Source of the DNA: Myxococcota bacterium
GTDB taxonomy: Bacteria; Myxococcota_A; UBA9160; PR03
Assembly (NCBI GenBank): GCA_025453505.1
Contig: JALOQG010000099.1
Location: 1 to 13,275, forward strand
Direction: 5' to 3'
DNA: 13,275 nucleotides
Shown: positions 7,396 through 13,275 of the stretch, piece by piece
How positions within the stretch are numbered: position 1 is the first letter of the stretch
Layout: each line of letters opens with the position of its first letter
Notes under the pieces: generated by a model
What the model was told of the DNA's origin: nothing
The model's input: only the letters and a program-made list of their open reading frames with translations
The model's database searches: none
Made by a program: the position numbers and the translations under genes

Positions 7396-10300
7396 TCAGT
7401 CGGCGAGTTGCCGGGCGATGCGCTGCAGCTCGGCGCCGGCCTCGCCGACCCGCGCGAAGCGCTCGTCCGGGCGCTTGGCCATGAGGCGCAGGATCAGGGT
7501 CACGAGCGCCTCGGGCAGGTCCGGCGCCGCGGCACGCGGATCGGGCGGCGCGGTGTGCCGATGGTGGTACGTGACGTCGCCCGTCTTGAAGGGCACGTCG
7601 CCGGTCACCAGCTCGAAGAGCGTCACGCCGAGCGCGTACTGGTCGGCGCGCGGGTCGACGTCGTCGCCAGCGGCCTGCTCGGGCGCCATGTAGTACGGGG
7701 TCCCGCCGACTACGGTCGCTGCGCGCCGCACCTCTTCGGTCATCTTGGCGAGCCCGAAGTCCATGATCTTCACGACGCGATCCCGGGTGAAGAACAGGTT
7801 CGAAGTCTTGATGTCGCGATGCACGACGCCCTGCCCGTGCGCGTAGTCGAGACCGGCGCAGGCCTGGGCGCCCAGCCGCGCCGCATCGCGCGCCGACAGC
7901 TTGCCGCGGCGTCCGAGCAGATCGTGGAGCGGCAGCCCTTCGAGCAACTCCATGGTGAGGAAGTACTGGTCGCCTTCCTGCCCGGCGTCGAAGAGCGTGA
8001 CGATGTTGCGGTGGTTCAGCGCCGCGGCCGCACGCGCCTCGCGCAAGAAGAGCCGCACGGCCGTCGGGTGGTTGCGCAGGTTGTCGGGCAATCGCTTGAG
8101 CGCGACGACACGCCCGAGCCGCTTGTCGCGCGCCTTGAAGACGACGCCCATGCCGCCCCGGCCGAGTTCACCGAGGATCTCGTAGCGGCTCTCTTCCGCG
8201 CCGGCGGGCGACTCCACGCCCCGCGCCAGCGTGAGGGCGGCGCGCGTCGCGCGCGCGCTCTCGGCGTCGCCGCGCAGCGTCTCGATGCGCGTGCTCGCGT
8301 CGGGATAGTGGAAATCGCGCGCGCGGATCGCCTCCCACGTCTGCACCGCCGCCTCGAAGAGCCCCGCCTGTTCCTGTGCCCGCGCGAGCTGCTCGACGGC
8401 TTCGAGCGGCGCCGTGTCGCCGCCGCCCACCTCCACCGCTTCGGCGAGCTTCTGGACCGCGAGTTCGTGCTCGCCGCGCTCGGCGAAGATGCGTCCGAGC
8501 ATCTGGCACGCGCGCCCGTAGTCCGGATCACGCAGGTCGATCATCTGGAGATCGCGAATGGCGCGATCCGCGTCGCCCAGCTCGAGCGCGCTGCCGGCGG
8601 CCTCGAAGTGGCGCGCCAGCTTCTCGAGCAGCTCGCAGACCTTCTCGACGAGCCCGGCCCGGCGATAACACTCGAGCGCGTCGTCGTAGCGATAGGCGGT
8701 CTCGTAGTGACGCGCGGCGCGCACTACGTCGCCGGCCTCCTCCCACGCGGTGGCCGCCTTCTCGTGATTGCCGGCCTGCTCGTAGAGCTCCGCGGCGGCC
8801 CGCGGATCGACGTCGCCCGAGAGCAGCGTCGCCGCCTCCTCGAAGCGTCCGGCGCGCTGGAACGCGCGCGCCGCCTTCTCGGTCTCGCCGATCGACGCGA
8901 AGTGTTCGCCGCGCACGTTGGCGGCCGCCGTCTCCTGGCCGTTCTCCTCGAGCGCGTCGGCCGCGGCGGCGAGATTGCCGACCATGTACGCCTCGACCGC
9001 TTCGGGGCAGCCGTCGAAGACCCGGCAGCTCTCGTCCTGGAGGTCGAACGCGAGCGTGCGCGCCGCGCACTCGTCGATGCGGATCTGCCGCTCGAGCACG
9101 CGTCCGCCGGTACCGACCAGCACGCGGTGCACGCCGGGCGCGACGTAGAAGATGCTGCGTCCGCCGTGCGCGTAGCGCATGCTGTCCGGCACGCCGCGCA
9201 GCGCGACCTTCACCTTCAGCGGCGCGGTCGCTTCGCCGTCGAAGATCGACACCTCGATCGCCGCCTCCTGCGCGCGGAAGTCGAAGTCGAGGCGCGCCGT
9301 CTTGCCGCGTTCGACCACGACGACCTGCTCGGCGGCGTAGCTGCCGATCACGGCGTCGGTGCCCGGATCCTGGAGCAGGCCGTGCACCGTGACGTAGTAA
9401 CGGCGCGCGGGCAGCCAGCGGAACGACGTCTCCTTGCCGACCATCGCGCGCTCGTAGCGGCCCATCAGCCGCATCTTCTTCAGGTAGCGGCGCTCCGCCT
9501 TGCCGCGCGCCGCGCCGAGATCCGCCTTGATGCTGCGCCGCGTGATGCGGATGCTGAAGAAGCCCTTGCCGAGCGATGCGTACTGGAGACCGACCTGGAG
9601 CTGGCCCCAGCCGCGCAGCAGCGGCAGCAGCGCGCCGATCGAGGCGAGCGACAGCACGATCAGCGCGGTCGGATTCCATACGCCGAATCGCGTCGCTCCG
9701 CCCGCGATCCAGGTCTGGTTGGCGAAGCGCTGCACCGCGAGCGGATCCGTGCCGACGCCCATGCGCAGCTCGACCTGGACGCCCGTCTCGCCCGCGGCCG
9801 TCTCGACGACGTCCACCCGCGCGAAGAACACCGCGTCCGTTCCGAGCGCGTGGTTCATGTGTGCGACCGCGGTCTCGTCCTCGGCGAACGCGCGCAACGC
9901 CGCCTGCTCGACGGCCGCGAGCTCGGTCGGAATCTCGCGCGGCGAGACGACTTCGAAGTGTGCGGCGAGCGCCTGCGCGATCGCGTCGCCGACGACTTCC
10001 ACCGAGAGGCGCTTCGGCGCGAGGATGCGTTCGACGAGACCGGGCTCGCGCGCGCGCGAGGGCGCGAGCAGCGCGACGGCCCGCAGCCGCTCGCGGCGGC
10101 CCGGCAACTGCGACGGGAAGCTCGCGGCGAGCTCCTCCAGACCGCTGAGCGTCGCGGGCGATTCGGCCGTGGCCGCGGCGCCCGCTTCGGCGGGAACCGA
10201 ATCGGAGGCGGTGATCTGCCGCAGCGTCGCGGCGCCGGATGCGTCGCCGCTCTGCTCGCGCAGCGCGGCGAGATCGCGCACGACGGCGGGATCCGCCGGC

Positions 10301-11907
10301 GCGAGCTGCATCGCGTGTTCGAGCGCGGCCGCGGCGCCGGCGACGTCGCCGCGCTCAGACCGGATCGACGCGACCTCGTGCAACAGCGCGGGATGCGGAT
10401 CGCCGGGTTGCCCATCGAGCAGTGCGAGCGCCTCGTCGATGCGCCCCGAAACACGCAGCAGGCCGGCGAGCCTGCGTCGCGTCGGCGCGTCGCCGGGCGC
10501 GATCGCGAGCGCCTGCTGCAGCGAAGTCGTCGCCTGCTCGGTATCGCCCGTCTGCTGCGCCGCTTCGGCGAGCCCACGCAGCGGCTCGGGATCCTGCGGA
10601 GCGAGTGCGTGCGCGCGATCGAAGGCCGTGCGGGCACCGCTCGCGTCGCCCGTCACGAGCCGCGCCGAGCCGAGCGCCTGCCACACGGGAGCGTCGGCGT
10701 CGGGCTGCGCAGCGGCCGCTTCTGCGGGCGCGAGGGCGCGCTCGAAATTCCCGACGCCGGCGTGCAGCAGCGCGGCGGCCCGCTGCACGGGCGCGGCGAG
10801 CGCCGCATCGGATGCGGCCGCGCGGTCGAAGTTCTCCTGCGCGCGCTCGACGTCGAAGCGCAGCGCGTGCGCGCGGGCGAGCGACAGGTGCAGGGCGCCG
10901 CGCGTCGCGGGATCGAGCGCCGGCGTGCGCAGCGCGAGATCGAGCACCGCGGGCTCGGCGCCTTCGAGCAGCGGCGCAGCCTCGGCGACGCGGCCGAGCT
11001 GCACGAGAGCGCTGGCGCGCCCGTCGCGCGCGGCCTTCGAAGCCGGCTCCAGCTCGAGCGCGCGGTCGAAGAACGGGATCGCGCGGGCGGGCTCGCCGAG
11101 ATCGGCGGCGGCTTCGCGGGCGGCCTGCACGAGTCCGGCGTCGTCGGGGTTCTCACCGAGCTGCGCGCGCAAGAGGAGGCGCGCGCGCTCGGCCTCTCCG
11201 CGCGCCACGTCGAGGCGCGCGCGTTCGCTGACGGGAAGCGTCGGCGCATCGACCGCCGCTTCGACGCGCGCGCGGAGCAGTCGAGCCCCGTGCGACCGGG
11301 TCCCGGCGAGCGCGCGGTAGGCGTCGGCGAGTCGTCCCGCTTCGAGAATCTCCGTCGCGCGACCGAGCGCCGCGAGCTCGGGCAGCGCGGGCACGGATGC
11401 GACGCCGCGTGCGACGCCGAGTCCCGCGAGCAGCCCGTCCACGGCGCTTGCGAGCGATGCGCCGAGTTCTGCGACCGACGCATCGGCGTGTCCCGCGGCG
11501 ATCGCCGCACCGGAGGCGAGGTCGAGCAGCGCGATGCGCACGTCGGCACGACCGCGCGTCACGGCGAGTTCGAGCACCCACGCGCGCTCGGCTGCGTACG
11601 AGGAAGCGAGAATGCGAAGCTGATCCACGTCCGGCACGACGCGCGTCCGCTCGACGGGCAGCTCCGCCGCGAGCGCGAAGCCCGGCGCCGAAGCGAGGCC
11701 CGCCTCTTCGAGGCGGCCGCGCGTCCACTCCGCGGCTCCGCGCGCGAGCACGCGCGCATCCGCGTTCGCGACCGGGGGCAGCACGACGAGATCGGAAGCG
11801 CGGGCCCGCGACCCGGCGGATCCGGCCGCGAGCCCCAGCAGCGCGAGCGCGACGGCCAGCAGCCGTCGCACCGCACCGGAACCCGGACGCCGGAGATTGG
11901 TCCTCAC
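7396..11907 (-). CDS. Transmembrane Ser/Thr protein kinase with extracytoplasmic TPR region and C-terminal kinase domain
   Basis: A 1,503-residue membrane protein. In order: a signal peptide (hydrophobic run 14-30, likely cleavage near ARA-SD at 37); a TolB/CsgG-like alpha/beta region (about 38-165); TPR-like helical repeats (about 255-565, e.g. ALGSARLVTGDASGARTAF and LAEAAQQTGDTEQATTSL); a second TolB/CsgG-like region (about 606-735); one membrane helix (about 745-766); a basic juxtamembrane stretch (780-822); a PEGA-like beta region (about 825-955); cytoplasmic TPRs (about 968-1200); and a Hanks-type kinase domain (1242-1500). Kinase residues are complete: GELGRGGMGVVF (1246-1257), Lys1271 in VALKRL, Glu1290, HRDIKTSN (1363-1370), DFG (1383-1385) and APE (1408-1410). 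Positive charge after the helix places the kinase in the cytoplasm and residues 38-740 outside. Start GTG 11907 is the first available and gives a sensible signal peptide, but no clear ribosome site is seen. It follows the cupin gene by 46 nt. The substrate and the sensed signal are unknown. Confidence 0.9.
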   Translation of the reverse strand: MRTNLRRPGSGAVRRLLAVALALLGLAAGSAGSRARASDLVVLPPVANADARVLARGAAEWTRGRLEEAGLASAPGFALAAELPVERTRVVPDVDQLRILASSYAAERAWVLELAVTRGRADVRIALLDLASGAAIAAGHADASVAELGASLASAVDGLLAGLGVARGVASVPALPELAALGRATEILEAGRLADAYRALAGTRSHGARLLRARVEAAVDAPTLPVSERARLDVARGEAERARLLLRAQLGENPDDAGLVQAAREAAADLGEPARAIPFFDRALELEPASKAARDGRASALVQLGRVAEAAPLLEGAEPAVLDLALRTPALDPATRGALHLSLARAHALRFDVERAQENFDRAAASDAALAAPVQRAAALLHAGVGNFERALAPAEAAAAQPDADAPVWQALGSARLVTGDASGARTAFDRAHALAPQDPEPLRGLAEAAQQTGDTEQATTSLQQALAIAPGDAPTRRRLAGLLRVSGRIDEALALLDGQPGDPHPALLHEVASIRSERGDVAGAAAALEHAMQLAPADPAVVRDLAALREQSGDASGAATLRQITASDSVPAEAGAAATAESPATLSGLEELAASFPSQLPGRRERLRAVALLAPSRAREPGLVERILAPKRLSVEVVGDAIAQALAAHFEVVSPREIPTELAAVEQAALRAFAEDETAVAHMNHALGTDAVFFARVDVVETAAGETGVQVELRMGVGTDPLAVQRFANQTWIAGGATRFGVWNPTALIVLSLASIGALLPLLRGWGQLQVGLQYASLGKGFFSIRITRRSIKADLGAARGKAERRYLKKMRLMGRYERAMVGKETSFRWLPARRYYVTVHGLLQDPGTDAVIGSYAAEQVVVVERGKTARLDFDFRAQEAAIEVSIFDGEATAPLKVKVALRGVPDSMRYAHGGRSIFYVAPGVHRVLVGTGGRVLERQIRIDECAARTLAFDLQDESCRVFDGCPEAVEAYMVGNLAAAADALEENGQETAAANVRGEHFASIGETEKAARAFQRAGRFEEAATLLSGDVDPRAAAELYEQAGNHEKAATAWEEAGDVVRAARHYETAYRYDDALECYRRAGLVEKVCELLEKLARHFEAAGSALELGDADRAIRDLQMIDLRDPDYGRACQMLGRIFAERGEHELAVQKLAEAVEVGGGDTAPLEAVEQLARAQEQAGLFEAAVQTWEAIRARDFHYPDASTRIETLRGDAESARATRAALTLARGVESPAGAEESRYEILGELGRGGMGVVFKARDKRLGRVVALKRLPDNLRNHPTAVRLFLREARAAAALNHRNIVTLFDAGQEGDQYFLTMELLEGLPLHDLLGRRGKLSARDAARLGAQACAGLDYAHGQGVVHRDIKTSNLFFTRDRVVKIMDFGLAKMTEEVRRAATVVGGTPYYMAPEQAAGDDVDPRADQYALGVTLFELVTGDVPFKTGDVTYHHRHTAPPDPRAAAPDLPEALVTLILRLMAKRPDERFARVGEAGAELQRIARQLAD

Positions 11908-11953
11908 CAGCGGTGGATCGGCACCCGCTCGCAGAGATTGAGGATGGAAGCAG

Positions 11954-12283
11954 CTAGCGCGGTCCCGGCGCCAGGATGGCGAGAACGATCAGCCGCTCGC
12001 TGCCGTCGTTGCGGATGCCGTGGGGAACGCCCTCCGGCGCCACCAGCATCGCGCCCGCCTGCATCGGCAGCGAGCGCCCTTCGAGCAGGAACGCGCCGCG
12101 CCCCGCGAGCACCTGATAGACCTTGTCCATTCCCGCGTGCGCGTGCAGCGCGTGCTCCTGCCCGGGCTCGAAACAGTTGAGGCCGACGAGCAGGCGCGAC
12201 GATTCGAAGAGCGTCGCCTTGCCCATCTTGTCGGCGCGGAACTCCGCATGGGATTCGGGCCGGATCACGCTCGGATGTTCCAC
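11954..12283 (-). CDS. Small single-domain cupin protein
   Basis: A 109-residue protein made of one cupin beta barrel. Motif 1 appears as HAHAGMDKVYQVLAGRG (His47, His49), and motif 2 as GAMLVAPEGVPHGIRNDG (His88 and Asn92). Three histidines are thus in place for a metal, but Asp53 stands where motif 1 usually has its glutamate ligand. The start is a GTG with GAGGAG 9 nt upstream, which places it 33 codons inside the longest open frame and leaves a 40-nt divergent gap to the rhodanese gene. There is no signal peptide, so it is cytoplasmic. Cupins range from dioxygenases and isomerases to metabolite-binding regulators, and the sequence does not say which this is. It lies 46 nt before the kinase gene and is probably co-transcribed with it, so a sensory or metabolite-binding role is possible but unproven. 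Confidence 0.88.
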   Translation of the reverse strand: MEHPSVIRPESHAEFRADKMGKATLFESSRLLVGLNCFEPGQEHALHAHAGMDKVYQVLAGRGAFLLEGRSLPMQAGAMLVAPEGVPHGIRNDGSERLIVLAILAPGPR

Positions 12284-12323
12284 GTCGCGTCTCTCCTCTG
12301 CGAGCCGCCGATATACTGCCGCG
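12284..12323. promoter_or_regulatory. Divergent promoter region between cupin and rhodanese genes
   Basis: Only 40 nt separate the two divergent start codons, so this gap and the gene ends must hold both promoters. A TATACT box at 12312-12317 on the plus strand is the one A+T-rich patch here. Its reverse complement (AGTATA, within AGTATATC) offers a -10-like TATATC for the cupin strand as well. For the rhodanese, the box ends 6 nt before the ATG, which would put transcription initiation at or next to the start codon. No good -35 hexamer is visible in either direction. Confidence 0.4.
12293..12298 (-). promoter_or_regulatory. Ribosome binding site of the cupin gene
   Basis: The minus strand reads GAGGAG, 9 nt before the GTG at 12283-12281. 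It decides the start, since the open frame continues another 33 codons upstream, antisense to the rhodanese gene. Confidence 0.65.
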
Positions 12324-12725
12324 ATGCCGAAGTCGCTAGCCGATCTCGTCGCCGACGCGCTCACGACCGTGCGCGAGATCACGCCCGAGGAAGTGCGCGC
12401 GCTGCTCGATCGTCCGGATCGCGAGGGCTGGGAGATCGTCGACGTGCGTGAGGCCGACGAGTTCGCGGCAGGCCGTCTTCCCGGCGCACGCCTCTACCCG
12501 CGCGGCTTCCTCGAAGTGCGCGCCGACCTCGAGCACCCGAAGCGCGACCCCTGGCTCGCCGATCGCAGCCGCAAGCTCGTGCTCTACTGCGGCGGCGGCC
12601 ACCGCAGCGCGCTCGCCGCACAGGCTCTCCAGCGGATGGGCTTCGTGAACGTCCGCTCGATGGCCGGCGGCTGGACGGGCTGGACGCAGCGCGGCTTCCC
12701 GAGCGAAACCGATTCGGGAACCTGA
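12324..12725 (+). CDS. Single-domain rhodanese-like sulfurtransferase
   Basis: Rhodaneses move a sulfane sulfur through a cysteine persulfide, for example from thiosulfate to cyanide or to a protein acceptor. The 133-residue product has one rhodanese domain: IVDVREADEFAAGRLPGA (38-55), and the active-site loop YCGGGHRSALAA with catalytic Cys89 followed by the CxxGxRS-like pattern, then MGFVNVRSMAGGWTGW. The Cys is present, so it should be catalytic and not one of the inactive versions. There is no signal peptide, so it is probably cytoplasmic. The ATG has no Shine-Dalgarno sequence, and a TATACT box lies just 7 nt ahead, so the message may start at the ATG. An N-terminal helical segment of about 20 residues (MPKSLADLVADALTTVREIT) precedes the domain. 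The cellular sulfur donor and acceptor cannot be told from context. Confidence 0.93.
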   Translation: MPKSLADLVADALTTVREITPEEVRALLDRPDREGWEIVDVREADEFAAGRLPGARLYPRGFLEVRADLEHPKRDPWLADRSRKLVLYCGGGHRSALAAQALQRMGFVNVRSMAGGWTGWTQRGFPSETDSGT

Positions 12726-12787
12726 CCGGCGTCCCTCGGTGCGAAGACACGCGCGAAGCCGACTTCCACCGCATTGGTTGCCCCGCC

Positions 12788-12791
12788 GAGG
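12788..12791 (+). promoter_or_regulatory. Ribosome binding site of the glycosyltransferase gene
   Basis: GAGG lies 6 nt before the ATG at 12798. An in-frame ATG at 12792 directly abuts the site, so the second ATG is the better start. Confidence 0.55.
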
Positions 12792-12797
12792 ATGCTG

Positions 12798-13275
12798 ATG
12801 GCGACTCGCTCCCCTACGAAACGGTCCTCGGAGCGAACGGCCTGGCTCGTCGCCCTCGCGCTGCTCCTCGCGATCGCTGCGTGGTGGCGCTTCGAAACGC
12901 TCGACCGACGACCGCTCTGGCTCGACGAGCAATCGACGGCGCGTGTGGTCGCAGGGTCGCCGGACCTCGTGGCGCTGTGGAACACGGGCAGCGCCGACAA
13001 GTACCTGCATCCCCCGCTCGCGTACCTGGGGCAATGGCTCGCGACGCGGGGAGCGCCGGAGCCGACGCCGTTCCGGCTGCGCCTGCCGGCGGCGGTCGCG
13101 GGGTTGCTCTCGCTCGCGCTGCTCGCCGCGCTCGGCGCCCTCGTGTTCGACGGCGCGACCGGCCTCGTCGCGGCGGGCCTGATGGCGGTCTCGATCTATC
13201 ACGTGGACTACTCGCAGGAAGCGCGGCCCTACATGGCGGCGCTGGCGCTGACGCTCGGACACTACACGGCGCTCC
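12798..13275 (+). CDS. Membrane glycosyltransferase of the GT-C / PMT-ArnT type, N-terminal part, cut by window edge
   Basis: The first 159 residues of a multi-pass membrane glycosyltransferase that would use a polyprenyl-phosphate sugar donor. Membrane segments are visible at about 14-30, 97-117 and 121-135. Between the first two lies a periplasmic loop with LWLDEQST, whose Asp43-Glu44 matches the acidic catalytic pair in the first loop of GT-C enzymes, and HPPLAYLGQW (71-80). YSQEARPYM (138-146) is another hallmark of the PMT/ArnT-like group. The C-terminal two thirds lie beyond 13275, so the acceptor (lipid A, protein or cell-surface polysaccharide) cannot be judged. It starts 72 nt after the rhodanese stop on the same strand, and no terminator is visible between them. 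There is no sign of degradation in the part seen. Confidence 0.87.
   Translation, partial: MATRSPTKRSSERTAWLVALALLLAIAAWWRFETLDRRPLWLDEQSTARVVAGSPDLVALWNTGSADKYLHPPLAYLGQWLATRGAPEPTPFRLRLPAAVAGLLSLALLAALGALVFDGATGLVAAGLMAVSIYHVDYSQEARPYMAALALTLGHYTAL

Noticed and set aside
7384..7401. Inverted repeat GACTGA / TCAGTC with a 6-nt loop at the kinase stop codon, as a terminator
   Set aside because: The stem is only 6 bp, not GC-rich, and no T run follows on the minus strand; chance is likely.
2202..7484. A 1,760-codon open frame on the plus strand, antisense to nfi, sucA and the WS/DGAT gene
   Set aside because: Its translation is Arg, Glu, Asp and Val rich without any recognisable domain and mirrors the codon positions of the minus-strand genes; it is a GC-rich antisense shadow.
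7390..12180. A 1,596-codon open frame on the plus strand, antisense to the kinase and cupin
   Set aside because: Same low-complexity Arg/Ala/Glu composition and no domain, while the minus strand encodes a kinase with all catalytic motifs.
12336..13262. A 308-codon minus-strand frame opposite the rhodanese and glycosyltransferase genes
   Set aside because: No domain can be recognised and it overlaps two plus-strand genes with clear catalytic motifs.
1..13275. tRNA or rRNA genes, CRISPR arrays, insertion sequences, phage genes or attachment sites
   Set aside because: No such repeats, terminal inverted repeats, transposase or integrase motifs or RNA gene signatures were seen on reading either strand.

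Overview
This is a gene-dense, very GC-rich chromosomal window (about 70 % G+C by eye). I see no tRNA, rRNA, CRISPR array, insertion sequence or phage gene. Uninterrupted antisense reading frames of more than 1,500 codons are a by-product of the GC-rich codon usage. A long Hanks-type kinase fused to TPRs, a wax-ester/TAG synthase, endonuclease V and bacterial glycogen synthesis together suggest an uncultured Myxococcota or related former 'Deltaproteobacteria' lineage. That placement is inference only, because no marker gene is present.

Left part (1-7298, all minus strand, so transcribed right to left): sucA (2-oxoglutarate dehydrogenase E1), nfi (endonuclease V), a WS/DGAT-type acyltransferase, an exported DUF547 protein, glgC (ADP-glucose pyrophosphorylase) and the first 80 codons of glgA (glycogen synthase), which runs off the left edge. 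Spacings are short (7, 66, 43 and 32 nt, then a 3-nt overlap), which suits one transcript or a few overlapping ones. The set joins a TCA-cycle entry enzyme to two carbon-storage routes, neutral lipid and glycogen. sucA is disrupted in this sequence: near 4830 the frame changes and about 25 nt of a normally longer loop are missing. The frame read before the break happens to stay open through nfi, so a gene caller would report a false 1,144-aa SucA-EndoV fusion.

Middle part (7396-12283, minus strand): a small single-domain cupin followed 46 nt later by a 1,503-aa membrane protein kinase. The kinase has an unusual order: signal peptide, extracytoplasmic TolB/CsgG-like region, TPRs, a second TolB/CsgG-like region, one membrane helix, a basic stretch, a PEGA-like beta region, cytoplasmic TPRs, and a complete Ser/Thr kinase domain at the C-terminus. 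It is the most unusual gene here and the best candidate for an undescribed signalling system.

Right part (12324-13275, plus strand): a single-domain rhodanese, divergent from the cupin across a 40-nt gap with a TATACT box so near the ATG that the mRNA may be leaderless, then the N-terminal part of a multi-pass GT-C/PMT-like glycosyltransferase cut by the window edge. Apart from the 97-nt gap before sucA (7299-7395) and the 72-nt gap at 12726-12797, almost everything is coding, and no non-coding stretch exceeds 300 bases.
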